Source: Alphaproteobacteria bacterium HGW-Alphaproteobacteria-4 (GTDB lineage: Bacteria > Pseudomonadota > Alphaproteobacteria > Rhodobacterales > Rhodobacteraceae). From it: a DNA stretch of 64,000 bases. Position 1 is the first letter of the stretch. Every line of letters begins with the position of its first letter. The notes beneath the pieces were generated by a model, which was not told where the DNA came from, ran no database searches, and worked only from the letters and a program-made list of their open reading frames with translations. The stretch is taken from NCBI GenBank assembly GCA_002842855.1, contig PHEE01000009.1, positions 124,001 through 188,000 on the forward strand. The letters are read 5' to 3'. This document shows positions 1 to 9,047 of this stretch, piece by piece. The position numbers and the translations under genes are program-made.

Positions 1-1
1 C

Positions 2-436
2 TTCATCCATGGGCTGAACGTTTCGGGCAATGTTTTCCGCGCGGTCAGTGGTGATGTGGACCGGGTTGAACAGGTTGATACCACCTTTGCCGATCTCAAC
101 TACAGCCGGATGCGCAACATCGTGATGGAGGGCAACATCTTCAACGGTGTCGTGCAATATGTGTCAAACCCCATGACGGTGGACCACACGCAAGCAACCG
201 CCGCTGCCACCTGGACGCTCAGCCCCGGCGCGGCGCTGCCGTTTGGTGGCTGGGCGCGCAATGTCGAAGGCGTGGTAACGCAGGGCATGATCACCAACGC
301 CGCAAACGCGCGGGTCAGCGAACTGCCCTATGTCGTGACCGAACAGGGCGGAGACAAGAAATCGATTACGCTGAACTGGTCGCAGGCGGCCAAGGGCCGG
401 GTGCAGGTGAAACTGCGGATGGACGTGCTGGCCTGA
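2..436 (+). CDS. C-terminal end of a right-handed beta-helix (pectate-lyase-like) protein, 5' truncated
   Basis: The reading frame is open from the first complete codon of the window to a TGA at 434-436, giving 144 residues of a longer protein. It shows short coils with N-V-x-G-N-x-F and I-V-M-E-G-N-I-F patterns typical of right-handed parallel beta-helices, then a compact C-terminal domain ending in an alternating basic/hydrophobic strand. This resembles the GH28-related/pectate-lyase-superfamily proteins of Rhodobacterales, which are usually secreted or phage-tail-like. The start, any signal peptide and the catalytic coils lie outside the window, so the enzyme activity cannot be judged. A strong terminator follows. 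The family assignment is by pattern only. Confidence 0.5.
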   Translation, partial: FIHGLNVSGNVFRAVSGDVDRVEQVDTTFADLNYSRMRNIVMEGNIFNGVVQYVSNPMTVDHTQATAAATWTLSPGAALPFGGWARNVEGVVTQGMITNAANARVSELPYVVTEQGGDKKSITLNWSQAAKGRVQVKLRMDVLA

Positions 437-460
437 TCGAGCCTCGCGCGGCGCAAAACG

Positions 461-489
461 GGGCGGCACCTGCGGGTGTCGCCCTTTTT
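461..489 (+). terminator. Rho-independent terminator after the beta-helix gene
   Basis: A 10-bp stem (461-470 with 475-484, one G-U pair) has a 4-nt loop and is followed by TTTTT at 485-489. It overlaps the end of the opposing HugZ-like gene and probably serves the rightward gene. Confidence 0.8.
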
Positions 490-980
490 CATGGCAAGAG
501 GTCGGCGGCGGTCAACTCGAACGCCTTGCCGAAGCCTCCGTTCAGAAATGCGGTGGTCGGTGCCAGATGCACGAAACGGAAATCGGGCAAATCGACATAG
601 ACGCGCGCTTTCGGGTGCCGTGCCAGCCAGAGCGCGCGCAAGCCCTGTGTGGCGGCGGCCTCGGCGGATACAAAGCTGGCGATGACACTCAGGCTCAGCC
701 GCGGGTGGCTCAGCGGGTCACCCTTGGGTCCGGGCTCACCGATCAAAAGCCCGGCCTTTGGCGCTGCTGCCAGCGCCCGGCTGTGCAGCGCAAGACCCGA
801 GACGAACGCGAGCATCCCCCCGCCGATTGCGGGGGCCACGGCGATGCGCGCAACATGTGGTATTCCCGTCCCCGGATGCAGCACTCCGAGTGCACCGAAA
901 CTCGCACCCGCAACCAGCGATCGGGCCAGCGCGCGCGCGGCTGCATCGGTCGGTCGGATCGGGGAAACGGGCTCGCTCAC
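489..980 (-). CDS. HugZ-like pyridoxamine 5'-phosphate oxidase family protein
   Basis: This 163-residue protein has the split-barrel fold pattern of PNPOx-like flavin/heme-binding proteins: an N-terminal RPTDAAARALARSLV helix, the strand region FGALGVLHPGTGIPHVARI, and an LALHSRALAAAPKAGLLIGEPGPKGDPLSHPR-type region typical of HugZ/heme-utilisation homologues (quoted here as separate strands of one domain). The GTG start at 980-978 is chosen because AAGGAG (complement of 986-991) lies 5 nt upstream; an ATG 19 codons further upstream lacks a ribosome binding site. Members of this family bind FMN or heme, and some degrade heme. No heme-uptake genes are nearby, so the substrate is open. Confidence 0.7.
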   Translation of the reverse strand: MSEPVSPIRPTDAAARALARSLVAGASFGALGVLHPGTGIPHVARIAVAPAIGGGMLAFVSGLALHSRALAAAPKAGLLIGEPGPKGDPLSHPRLSLSVIASFVSAEAAATQGLRALWLARHPKARVYVDLPDFRFVHLAPTTAFLNGGFGKAFELTAADLLP

Positions 981-1383
981 CAAAGCTCCTTCGCACGAAA
1001 CTGGCCCGGCATTAGGGTGCAACGCAGCACCTTTCAAGTGGCCGACGTGGGCGAATCAAAGCCGACGCAGCGGCAGTGCGCGCGCGGGCGCAGAATGTAC
1101 AAGAACTTTTGTCGCCACGTCACGCCACAGAACGCCACGTCACTTCACCGCCCCGTGAACAGGCAAGCACTTGAAAGATCATGTCAAAAAAGCGCCGCAA
1201 TTTGCAATATTTACACAGTTATCGCAAACGCTGTGAATAACTTTACAGAAAAATTCAATTCACAAAGGGGCTTACATAAAATGCCACACTTGGTTTACAA
1301 TCCACTTGGGATGGAGGCCCTCGGCGTTTTCGAGGGGCGTGATCGTCAGGTTGTGCGATCTCGAAGTAAAGGGAGGACGGGCA
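981..1383 (+). promoter_or_regulatory. Intergenic control region upstream of acsA
   Basis: This 400-bp gap between the divergent HugZ-like gene and acsA has no convincing gene. It becomes AT-rich from about 1180. Inverted motifs are visible: GTTAT (1218-1222) with ATAAC (1237-1241), and CACAG (1214-1218) with CTGTG (1231-1235). A GCAATTTGC sequence sits at 1197-1205. They are probably binding sites for an acetate or short-chain-acyl regulator, but the regulator cannot be named from sequence. The acsA ribosome binding site GGGAGG is at about 1370-1375. Confidence 0.4.
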
Positions 1384-3357
1384 ATGGCCGCTCAGGAGCA
1401 TTCGGCAGGTTCGGCGTTGGGTATGCGCGCGATTCCGCCGGGGTTTGAAAATGCACATGCCGATACCGCAAAGTATCGCGCGATGTATAACGAATCGATC
1501 GCAGACCCAGACAAGTTCTGGGGCCGGGAAGGCAAGCGGCTTGACTGGATCACCCCCTACACCAAGGTGAAGAACACCGATTTCACCTATGGCCATGTAA
1601 GCATCAAATGGTATGAAGACGGCGTGCTGAACGTCGCCTACAACTGCGTTGACCGCCATCTGGCGACGCGCGGCGACCAGACCGCGATCATCTTCGAACC
1701 GGATGATCCGAAGAACCCGGCCGAACACATCACCTACAGCCAGTTGTCCGAGCGGGTGAACCGCATGGCGAACGTGCTGCTTAGCCAGGGTGTGATGCGC
1801 GGCGACCGGGTGGTGATCTACCTGCCGATGATCCCCGAGGCCGCCTATGCGATGCTCGCCTGCGCCCGGATCGGTGCCATCCATTCGATCGTTTTTGCGG
1901 GCTTTTCGCCCGACGCGCTTGCCAACCGCATCAACGACTGCGGCGCCAAGCTGGTCATCACCGCCGATACCGCGCCGCGCGGTGGCCGCCGCACCCAACT
2001 GAAAGCCAACACCGACGCCGCCCTGCTGCACTGTTCCGATCGGGTGCGCTGCCTGGTGGTCAAGCACACCGGCGACCAGACGACCTGGATTCAGGGCCGC
2101 GACGTCGATGTGAAACTGCTGATGGAACACGCCAGCCCCGAATGCCCGCCGCGCCCGATGGGCGCCGAAGACCCGCTGTTCATCCTCTACACCTCGGGGT
2201 CTACCGGCAAGCCGAAGGGCGTTGTGCATACCGCAGGCGGCTACCTCGTCTACGCCGCGATGACGCACCAATACACCTTCGACTATCAAGACGGCGACGT
2301 GTTCTGGTGCACCGCCGATGTGGGTTGGGTGACCGGGCACAGCTACATCATCTACGGCCCGCTCGCGAACGGTGCCACCACGCTGATGTTCGAAGGCGTG
2401 CCGACCTTCCCCGATGCCGGCCGCTTCTGGGAGGTTTGCGAAAAACACAAGGTCACGCAGTTTTACACCGCCCCCACCGCGATCCGGGCGCTGATGGGGC
2501 AAGGCCCGGAATGGGTCGAGAAACACGATCTTTCAAGCCTGCGCGTGCTCGGTTCGGTGGGCGAGCCGATCAACCCCGAAGCCTGGATCTGGTATGACAA
2601 GCACGTCGGCAAGGGCCGCTGCCCGATCGTCGATACATTCTGGCAGACCGAAACCGGGGGTCACATGCTGACCCCGCTGCCGGGCGCCACGCCGACCAAG
2701 CCGGGTTCGGCAACCACGCCGTTCTTTGGCGTCAGGCCGGTGGTGCTCGATGCCAATACCGGTGTGCGGCAGGGCGAAACCGAGTGTGAAGGCGTGCTGT
2801 GCATCTCTGACAGCTGGCCGGGTCAGATGCGCACCCTTTGGGGTGACCATGAGCGCTTTCAGGAGGCGTATTTCGCGCAATATCGCGGCTACTACTTTAC
2901 CGGCGACGGCTGCCGGCGTGATGCCGATGGCTATTACTGGATCACCGGCCGCGTTGATGATGTGATCAACGTTTCTGGTCACCGCATGGGCACCGCCGAG
3001 GTTGAATCGGCGCTGGTCGCGCACTCCAAGGTGGCCGAGGCTGCCGTGGTCGGCTACCCGCACGAAATCAAGGGGCAGGGCATCTACGCCTATGTCACCC
3101 TGATGAACGGCGAGACACCCTCGGATGAGTTGCGCAAGGAACTGGTGAAATGGGTCCGCACCGAAATCGGCCCGATCGCCAGCCCCGACCTTATCCAATG
3201 GGCTCCCGGCCTGCCGAAAACCCGCTCGGGCAAGATCATGCGCCGGATCCTGCGCAAGATTGCCGAGAACGATTATGCGGCACTCGGCGACATTTCGACG
3301 TTGGCCGACCCGTCGGTTGTGCAAGATCTGATCGAAAACCGCATGAACCGGGCCTGA
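1384..3357 (+). CDS. acsA: Acetyl-CoA synthetase (AMP-forming)
   Basis: This cytoplasmic enzyme activates acetate to acetyl-CoA via acetyl-AMP (657 residues, the normal family length). The AMP-binding P-loop [11 protein letters not shown] is at residues 269-279, the FWQTETGG adenylation motif lies in the middle, and the C-terminal lid carries PKTRSGK with the conserved catalytic lysine at 617, the residue acetylated in regulated Acs enzymes. The ATG at 1384 is preferred to in-frame upstream codons because AGGGAGGAC precedes it and the protein begins in the family style. The gene stands directly upstream of adk, a two-subunit solute symporter and signalling genes. AMP made by Acs is a substrate of adenylate kinase, so the neighbourhood makes biochemical sense. 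Confidence 0.97.
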   Translation: MAAQEHSAGSALGMRAIPPGFENAHADTAKYRAMYNESIADPDKFWGREGKRLDWITPYTKVKNTDFTYGHVSIKWYEDGVLNVAYNCVDRHLATRGDQTAIIFEPDDPKNPAEHITYSQLSERVNRMANVLLSQGVMRGDRVVIYLPMIPEAAYAMLACARIGAIHSIVFAGFSPDALANRINDCGAKLVITADTAPRGGRRTQLKANTDAALLHCSDRVRCLVVKHTGDQTTWIQGRDVDVKLLMEHASPECPPRPMGAEDPLFILYTSGSTGKPKGVVHTAGGYLVYAAMTHQYTFDYQDGDVFWCTADVGWVTGHSYIIYGPLANGATTLMFEGVPTFPDAGRFWEVCEKHKVTQFYTAPTAIRALMGQGPEWVEKHDLSSLRVLGSVGEPINPEAWIWYDKHVGKGRCPIVDTFWQTETGGHMLTPLPGATPTKPGSATTPFFGVRPVVLDANTGVRQGETECEGVLCISDSWPGQMRTLWGDHERFQEAYFAQYRGYYFTGDGCRRDADGYYWITGRVDDVINVSGHRMGTAEVESALVAHSKVAEAAVVGYPHEIKGQGIYAYVTLMNGETPSDELRKELVKWVRTEIGPIASPDLIQWAPGLPKTRSGKIMRRILRKIAENDYAALGDISTLADPSVVQDLIENRMNRA

Positions 3358-3370
3358 AGGGGTGCAGACA

Positions 3371-4048
3371 ATGGTCCAGACCAGCCCCGCCGTTCTTATC
3401 CTGCTCGGGCCTCCGGGCGCGGGCAAGGGCACGCAGGCACGCATGCTTGAAGAGCAGTTCGGGCTGATCCAGCTTTCCACCGGCGACCTTCTGCGCGCCG
3501 CGGTGGCTGCGGGCACAGCTGCGGGCAAGGCCGCAAAAGCGGTGATGGAAGCTGGCCAACTGGTCAGCGACGAGATCGTGCTGGCAATCCTGAAGGAACG
3601 CCTTGCGCAGCCCGACGTCACGGCGGGGGTCATTCTTGACGGATTCCCGCGCACCGACGGGCAGGCCTCGGCGCTTGATGCGCTGCTGGCGGATGCCGGG
3701 CAAAAGGTGACCGCCGCGATCAGCCTTGAGGTTGATGACGAGGCAATGGTGGCGCGTGTTTCGGGTCGCTACACCTGTGCCAAATGTGGCGAAGGCTACC
3801 ATGAAGAATTCAAACTGCCCGCGACAGCGGGGGTTTGTGACAAATGCGGCGGCACGGAGTTCAAGCGCCGGGCCGACGACAATGCCGAAACGGCGCGGGA
3901 ACGGCTGAAGGCCTACCATGCCCAGACGGCACCGCTGATTGCGCATTATGCCAAGGCAGGGGTTCTGGAAAGGATCGACGCGATGGGTTCCATCGACGAC
4001 ATCGCTTCCGGCCTTGGCCGCATCGTGGCGCGCGTTTCAGCGACTTGA
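3371..4048 (+). CDS. adk: Adenylate kinase, long zinc-lid form
   Basis: This 225-residue enzyme interconverts ATP + AMP and 2 ADP. The P-loop GPPGAGKG occupies 13-20, the AMP site includes LSTGDLLR (35-42) and DGFPRT (90-95), and the LID has four cysteines (C136, C139, C156, C159) in two CxxC pairs, the zinc-binding type. It begins 13 bp after acsA with AAGGGG upstream. A GTG three codons earlier is a possible but weaker start. This is probably an extra or acetate-linked adk, since Acs produces AMP; whether the genome has a second copy in the ribosomal-protein operon cannot be seen here. Confidence 0.95.
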   Translation: MVQTSPAVLILLGPPGAGKGTQARMLEEQFGLIQLSTGDLLRAAVAAGTAAGKAAKAVMEAGQLVSDEIVLAILKERLAQPDVTAGVILDGFPRTDGQASALDALLADAGQKVTAAISLEVDDEAMVARVSGRYTCAKCGEGYHEEFKLPATAGVCDKCGGTEFKRRADDNAETARERLKAYHAQTAPLIAHYAKAGVLERIDAMGSIDDIASGLGRIVARVSAT

Positions 4049-4109
4049 CGGGGAAGGGCGGTTCCCTGCTGGGGGGTGCCGCCGGAGGTAACAACAGGGA
4101 GTTACGCAC

Positions 4110-4367
4110 ATGGCGGACAAATCTTCGTCCAACGCCTACTGGAAAGCGAACATCCGGATGATCCAGTTGTTTCTGGTCATCTGGTTCGTCGTTTCCTTCG
4201 GCTTTGGCATCATCCTGCGCCCGATGCTCAGCGGCATCGCGGTTGGTGGTACTGATCTGGGCTTCTGGTTTGCCCAACAAGGCTCGATCCTGGTCTTTCT
4301 TGTCCTGATCTTCGTTTATGCCTGGCGCATGAACGGGCTCGACAAGGAATTCGGCGTCGAAGAATAA
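4110..4367 (+). CDS. DUF4212 small subunit of a solute/sodium symporter
   Basis: This 85-residue protein has two transmembrane helices (about 18-40 and 52-72) joined by a short loop, with the conserved NAYWKANIRMIQ start and RMNGLDKEFGV end typical of DUF4212. These proteins accompany VC_2705-type sodium:solute symporters and are thought to be their small subunit in the inner membrane. It lies 15 bp upstream of the large subunit with its own GGAGGT-type ribosome binding site, so the two are co-translated or nearly so. Confidence 0.9.
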   Translation: MADKSSSNAYWKANIRMIQLFLVIWFVVSFGFGIILRPMLSGIAVGGTDLGFWFAQQGSILVFLVLIFVYAWRMNGLDKEFGVEE

Positions 4368-4382
4368 GGGAGAGCAGGGACA

Positions 4383-6203
4383 ATGGACCAATTTACCCTC
4401 AACCTGCTGGTGATTGGCGCAACCTTCGCGCTTTACATCGGCATTGCAATCTGGGCCCGGGCGAGCTCGACTTCCGAGTTCTATGCCGCGGGTCGCGGCG
4501 TGCACCCGATCCTCAACGGCATGGCGACCGGCGCCGACTGGATGTCGGCGGCTTCGTTCATTTCGATGGCAGGTATCATCGCCATGGCTTCGGCCGGTGG
4601 CTATGAACAGTCGGCCTACCTGATGGGCTGGACCGGCGGCTATGTGCTGCTGGCGCTGCTGCTTGCGCCCTACCTGCGCAAGTTCGGCAAATTCACCGTG
4701 CCCGAATTCATCGGCGACCGCTTCTATTCGAAGTCGGCGCGGATGGTGGCGGTGGCCTGCCTGATCATCGCCTCGGTCACCTACGTTATCGGTCAGATGA
4801 CCGGCGTCGGCGTGGCCTTCGCGCGCTTCCTTGAAGTGAAATCGTCGACCGGTCTCTACATCGGCGCGACGATCGTGTTTGCCTATGCCGTGCTTGGCGG
4901 CATGAAGGGCATCACCTATACGCAGGTTGCCCAGTACTGCGTGCTGATCGTCGCCTATACCATTCCGGCGATCTTCATCTCGCTCAACCTGACCGGCAAC
5001 TTCCTGCCGCAAGCTGGCCTGTTCGGCACCCACACCGCCTCGGGCGTGGCCCTGCTGACCAAACTCGACAGCCTGGTGACGGAACTTGGCTTCCGCCAGT
5101 ACACCGGTATGACCACCAACATGCTCAACATGGTGCTGTTCACCATGTCGCTGATGATCGGCACCGCCGGTCTGCCGCATGTGATCGTGCGCTTCTTCAC
5201 CGTTCCGAAGGTCGCCGACGCGCGCGCTTCGGCCGGCTGGGCGCTGGTGTTCATCGCACTGCTCTACACCGTCGCCCCCGCCGTTGGCGCGATGGCTCGC
5301 CTCAACCTGACCACCACCTTCTGGCCCAACGCGGTTGCCGGCAAAGCCTTTGATGGCGATGCGATTTCGGTAGCAGCGATCAATACCGATCCGCAGCTTA
5401 ACTGGATCAACAACTGGGCAAAAACCGGTCTTCTGAAGTTTGAAGACAAGAACGGTGACGGCTTTATCCAATACTACAACCAGAACAACCCGACCGTTAA
5501 GGCATTGGCCGACTCGAAGGGCTGGACCGGGAACGAGCTGACCACCGTGAACAACGACATCATGGTGCTGGCCAACCCCGAAATCGCCCACCTTCCGGGC
5601 TGGGTTATCGCTCTGGTCGCCGCAGGTGGTCTTGCCGCCGCGCTCTCGACCGCAGCGGGCCTGCTGCTGGCCATTGCTTCGGCCATCAGCCATGACGTGA
5701 TCAAGGGCGCCATCAACCCGAACATCACGGAAAAAGGCGAACTTCTGGCCGCGCGTATCGCCATGGCGGGCGCCATTGCGGTTGCAACCTACCTCGGCCT
5801 CAACCCGCCGGGCTTTGCGGCGCAAACCGTGGCGCTGGCGTTCGGTATCGCCGCCGCCTCGATCTTCCCGGCGCTGATGATGGGCATCTTCTCGAAGCGC
5901 ATCAACAACAAGGGTGCGGTCTGGGGGATGCTGTCGGGCCTGATCTTCACGCTCGTCTACATCTTCATCTACAAGGGCTGGTTCTTCTTCCCCGGCACCA
6001 ACCAACTGGCCGATAACGTCGATAACTGGGTGTTCGGCATCTCGCCGCTCTCGATCGGCACGGTTGGCGCGCTGGTGAACTTCGCGGTTGCCTATGCCGT
6101 GTCGCTTGCTTCGGAAGAGCCGCCGCAAGAAGTGCAGGAACTGATCGAGTCGATCCGCGTGCCGAAAGGCGCTGGCTCGGCCCCGCATCTGGCGATGCAC
6201 TAA
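4383..6203 (+). CDS. Sodium:solute symporter large subunit (acetate-type SSS, VC_2705 family)
   Basis: This 606-residue inner-membrane transporter has about 13 predicted hydrophobic helices. It has the SSS family signature regions SEFYAAGRGVHP (about 31-42) and TGADWMSAASFISMAG (about 48-63), and a large soluble loop in the middle (about 325-390) typical of the VC_2705 group. Placement with acsA and DUF4212 points to acetate or another short monocarboxylate as substrate; the sequence alone does not prove this. It is followed by a strong hairpin and a cNMP/CBS/DUF294 regulator that commonly travels with such symporters. Confidence 0.9.
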   Translation: MDQFTLNLLVIGATFALYIGIAIWARASSTSEFYAAGRGVHPILNGMATGADWMSAASFISMAGIIAMASAGGYEQSAYLMGWTGGYVLLALLLAPYLRKFGKFTVPEFIGDRFYSKSARMVAVACLIIASVTYVIGQMTGVGVAFARFLEVKSSTGLYIGATIVFAYAVLGGMKGITYTQVAQYCVLIVAYTIPAIFISLNLTGNFLPQAGLFGTHTASGVALLTKLDSLVTELGFRQYTGMTTNMLNMVLFTMSLMIGTAGLPHVIVRFFTVPKVADARASAGWALVFIALLYTVAPAVGAMARLNLTTTFWPNAVAGKAFDGDAISVAAINTDPQLNWINNWAKTGLLKFEDKNGDGFIQYYNQNNPTVKALADSKGWTGNELTTVNNDIMVLANPEIAHLPGWVIALVAAGGLAAALSTAAGLLLAIASAISHDVIKGAINPNITEKGELLAARIAMAGAIAVATYLGLNPPGFAAQTVALAFGIAAASIFPALMMGIFSKRINNKGAVWGMLSGLIFTLVYIFIYKGWFFFPGTNQLADNVDNWVFGISPLSIGTVGALVNFAVAYAVSLASEEPPQEVQELIESIRVPKGAGSAPHLAMH

Positions 6204-6211
6204 GCACAGGT

Positions 6212-6242
6212 TCCGGGCGCGAGGATCATCCTTGCGCCCGGA
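6212..6242 (+). other. Intercistronic hairpin between the symporter and the DUF294 gene
   Basis: A long stem has 9 bp (6212-6220 with 6234-6242) plus an inner 5 bp (6222-6226 with 6228-6232). There is no T-run, so it is more likely an mRNA stability or partial-termination element than a full terminator. Confidence 0.6.
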
Positions 6243-6288
6243 TCACCAAGACCGGCGGCGCGCCGGACTTACGGATCGGGGGGTAACG

Positions 6289-8112
6289 ATGAGCGCTGAT
6301 CTGCCAAATACAATCGCGTTTCTCGAATCCGTCCACCCCTACGACACATTGCCCAAGGACGAGCTGGCGCGGGTCGCCGGTTCTTTCGTGCGCAATGAGT
6401 TTCCTGCCGACACGCTGGTCTACCAGATCGGCGACGAGCTGGCGGGAATCTTTCTGATCGAGCGCGGCGGCGTCGAGGTGCTTGATCGCAATGGCGGCCT
6501 CGTCTCGCTCTTGTCCGCACGCAACACCTTTGGCGAGCGCGGGCTGATGCGCGACGGGCTGGCGGCCACCACCGCACACACCCGCGAAGACAGCACGGTG
6601 CTGATGCTGCCCGCCGTCGAGTTCCGCGAATTGATCGCCCGGTTCCCATCGTTCGAGCGGTTCTTCAACCGTGGTCGCGGGCAAGACCACCACGCCAGCG
6701 ACGTCTCAACGCTGAAGGTTGCCGACCTGATTGCCCGCAAGCCGCTCTCCTGCGCGCCTGCAACCACGGTTGCCGAAGCCGCGCAGATGATGCGCGACGC
6801 CCATATTTCCAGCCTTGGTGTTGCTGAAGGCGATCGGTTGATGGGTATTCTGACGGTCCGCGACCTTGCCAACAAGGTGCTGGCCGAAGGGCGCAGCCCA
6901 CAAACCCCGGTTTCAAAGGTGATGACCGCCAACCCGATCTCGCTGCCGCCCACAGCGCTCGGGTCTGACATTCTGCACATCATGCTGGAGCGCAAGATCG
7001 GGCACCTTCCGATTGTCGAAGATGGCCGCTTTGTGGGCATGATCACGCAGACCGATCTCACGCGTTTTCAGGCTGTCAGTTCGGCGGTGCTGGTGCGCGA
7101 TCTGGCAAGTGCCGAGACGGTTGCCGACATGGCGGCCGTTACCGCGCGCATTCCGCGCCTGCTGGTGCAATTGGTGGGTGGCAACCATGCGCATGAGGTG
7201 GTCACCCGGCTGATCACCGACATTGCTGACACGGTTACGCGCCGCCTTCTGGCGATGGCCGAGGCGCAATTGGGCGCGGCCCCGGTGCCTTACCTGTGGC
7301 TGGCCTGCGGCAGTCAGGGCCGGCAGGAACAAACCGGCGTGTCCGACCAGGACAACTGCATGATCATCCACAACAATGCGACGCCGGATGACATGGTCTA
7401 TTTTGCCAAGATGGCGAAGATCGTCAGCGATGGTCTGAACGCATGCGGCTATGTCTATTGCCCCGGCGACATGATGGCCACCGCCGACCGCTGGCGGGTG
7501 CGCCAAAAGCTCTGGCGCGACTATTTCCAGCGCTGGATCGCCGTGCCCTCGGTTGAGGCACAAATGCTGGCCTCGGTGATGTTCGACCTGCGTCCGATCG
7601 GCGGCACCGTCAGCCTCTATCAGGAATTGCAGCGCGAAACGCTGGAAATGGCCGCGAAAAACTCGATCTTCGTGGCACATATGATTGCCAATTCGCTAAA
7701 ACACACACCGCCGCTGGGCCTGCTCCGGGGTTTTGCCACGATCCGCTCGGGCGAGCACCGCAACCATATCGACATGAAGCACAACGGCGTGGTGCCGGTG
7801 GCCGACCTTGCGCGCGTTTACGCGCTGCAAGGCCGCCTGACCGCCGCCAACACTCGGGCCCGCTTGCAAGGTGCCGAAGCGGCGGGGGTCATTTCGTCGT
7901 CTGGCGCGCGCGACCTGATCGAGGCCTATGACCTGATCGCCACCACGCGGCTGGAAAATCAGGCGCATCTGGTGCGCTCGGGGCGCACGCCCGACAACTT
8001 CCTGTCGCCATCAGACCTTTCGGATTTCGAACGCAGCCACCTGCGCGATGCGTTTGTCGTGGTGCGCACCATGCAATCGGCGCTCAGTCACGGCAAAGGC
8101 GCACCGGGCTAA
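6289..8112 (+). CDS. cNMP-binding / CBS-pair / DUF294 nucleotidyltransferase-like signalling protein
   Basis: This cytoplasmic protein has 607 residues. Domain order: a cyclic-nucleotide-binding domain (about 10-130), two CBS domains (about 142-265), a GlnD-like nucleotidyltransferase region with ACGSQGRQEQTGVSDQDN (about 338-357, the G-S...D-x-D pattern kept), and the DUF294 C-terminal helical domain (about 405-600). The ATG at 6289 has GGGGGGTAAC upstream. Homologues are regularly found beside VC_2705-type symporters and PolC-like exonucleases, as here, and are presumed to sense energy or nucleotide state and control transport or acetate signalling. The actual target is not known. The catalytic residues look intact. 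Confidence 0.88.
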   Translation: MSADLPNTIAFLESVHPYDTLPKDELARVAGSFVRNEFPADTLVYQIGDELAGIFLIERGGVEVLDRNGGLVSLLSARNTFGERGLMRDGLAATTAHTREDSTVLMLPAVEFRELIARFPSFERFFNRGRGQDHHASDVSTLKVADLIARKPLSCAPATTVAEAAQMMRDAHISSLGVAEGDRLMGILTVRDLANKVLAEGRSPQTPVSKVMTANPISLPPTALGSDILHIMLERKIGHLPIVEDGRFVGMITQTDLTRFQAVSSAVLVRDLASAETVADMAAVTARIPRLLVQLVGGNHAHEVVTRLITDIADTVTRRLLAMAEAQLGAAPVPYLWLACGSQGRQEQTGVSDQDNCMIIHNNATPDDMVYFAKMAKIVSDGLNACGYVYCPGDMMATADRWRVRQKLWRDYFQRWIAVPSVEAQMLASVMFDLRPIGGTVSLYQELQRETLEMAAKNSIFVAHMIANSLKHTPPLGLLRGFATIRSGEHRNHIDMKHNGVVPVADLARVYALQGRLTAANTRARLQGAEAAGVISSSGARDLIEAYDLIATTRLENQAHLVRSGRTPDNFLSPSDLSDFERSHLRDAFVVVRTMQSALSHGKGAPG

Positions 8113-8126
8113 GGGGATACCAACGA

Positions 8127-8648
8127 ATGGCGCTCGACTGGATCACGATGGCGGCAGTGGGCATTCTGGCCTTCTGTGTCGTTTATGCCGCCAACCATCT
8201 CAGCGGGCATCGCCTGTCGAAATGGCTGATGCCAGCGGCCATTGGGGCCTCGATGATCATCTATTCGGGCTGGAACGAATATTCCTGGTTTGGCCGGATC
8301 AAGGCCGATTTGCCCGACAGCGTGGTGATCTTGAGCGAAGTTAAAGGCGGCGCCCCGTGGCGCCCCTGGTCCTATCTGTTCCCGGTCACCTCGCGGTTCA
8401 TGGCACTTGACCGCGCGGCGGTGCTGCGCTCGGCGGCAACCCCAGATCTGGTCGCAACCGATGTTCTGCTGGTGACGCGCTGGGGTGAAACGATGCGGGT
8501 GCCGGTTGCGTTTGACTGCGCAGCGGGTGCCCGCGCCGATCTGGTGGAAGGCGCCGAACTGGTGCCCGACGGAACCCTGCGCGGCGCCAGCTGGGTGCCG
8601 GTGGGGCTGGATGACGAGATGCTGAAGGCCGCCTGCAACGGAGGATGA
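8127..8648 (+). CDS. Hypothetical membrane protein of the symporter/exonuclease operon
   Basis: The protein has 173 residues. Two N-terminal transmembrane helices (about 6-24 and 36-52) are followed by a soluble domain of about 120 residues with no motif that I recognise. It is 14 bp after the DUF294 gene and its stop is 3 bp before the response regulator start, so it belongs to the same transcript. By position it may anchor or modulate the receiver protein or the exonuclease-fused sensor; this is inference only. Confidence 0.8.
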   Translation: MALDWITMAAVGILAFCVVYAANHLSGHRLSKWLMPAAIGASMIIYSGWNEYSWFGRIKADLPDSVVILSEVKGGAPWRPWSYLFPVTSRFMALDRAAVLRSAATPDLVATDVLLVTRWGETMRVPVAFDCAAGARADLVEGAELVPDGTLRGASWVPVGLDDEMLKAACNGG

Positions 8649-8651
8649 GCG

Positions 8652-9047
8652 ATGGCCGACGGAGACAGAAAACGCCGTGTTCTCGTTGTCGAGGACGAAG
8701 ACAATATTGCCATCGCGCTGGATTATCTTCTAAGCCGCGAAGGCTATGACCACGACCGCATCGCCAATGGCGCCGAGGCGGTGGCGCGCATCCGCGCGAC
8801 CCTGCCCGACCTTGTTCTGCTCGACGTGATGCTGCCCGAGGTTTCGGGCTATGAGATCTGCCAGAATGTGCGCACCGACCCCGCATTGAACGGTGTCAAG
8901 ATCCTGATGATGACCGCGCGCGGTTCAGCGATGGAGCGGCGCAAGGGGCTGGCACTGGGGGCCGACGGCTTCATTGCCAAACCCTTTGAGCTGAAGGAAT
9001 TGCGCGCCGAGGTACAGCGCCTGCTCGCGCCGGAGCCGGGAACATGA
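8652..9047 (+). CDS. Single-domain response regulator (CheY-like receiver)
   Basis: The 131-residue protein is a receiver domain only, with no output domain. The acidic pocket VVEDEDN is at 12-18, the phospho-acceptor aspartate D58 lies in LLDVMLPE, T88 and K110 (in FIAKPF) complete the switch residues. It overlaps the next gene by 4 bp (ATGA), which implies coupled translation with the membrane sensor-like/exonuclease fusion. The partner kinase is not obvious because the fused neighbour lacks a phospho-histidine. Confidence 0.93.
   Translation: MADGDRKRRVLVVEDEDNIAIALDYLLSREGYDHDRIANGAEAVARIRATLPDLVLLDVMLPEVSGYEICQNVRTDPALNGVKILMMTARGSAMERRKGLALGADGFIAKPFELKELRAEVQRLLAPEPGT

Noticed and set aside
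1221-1236. ATCGCAAACGCTGTGA before acsA as an eighth LacI operator
   Set aside because: Only the left half fits; the right half does not match TTGC and it is 52 kb from the regulon.
3861-6200. A long antisense frame of 779 codons
   Set aside because: It is the reverse-strand shadow of adk and the symporter. Its product is a His/Arg/Gly-rich string with no domain, as expected in GC-rich DNA.
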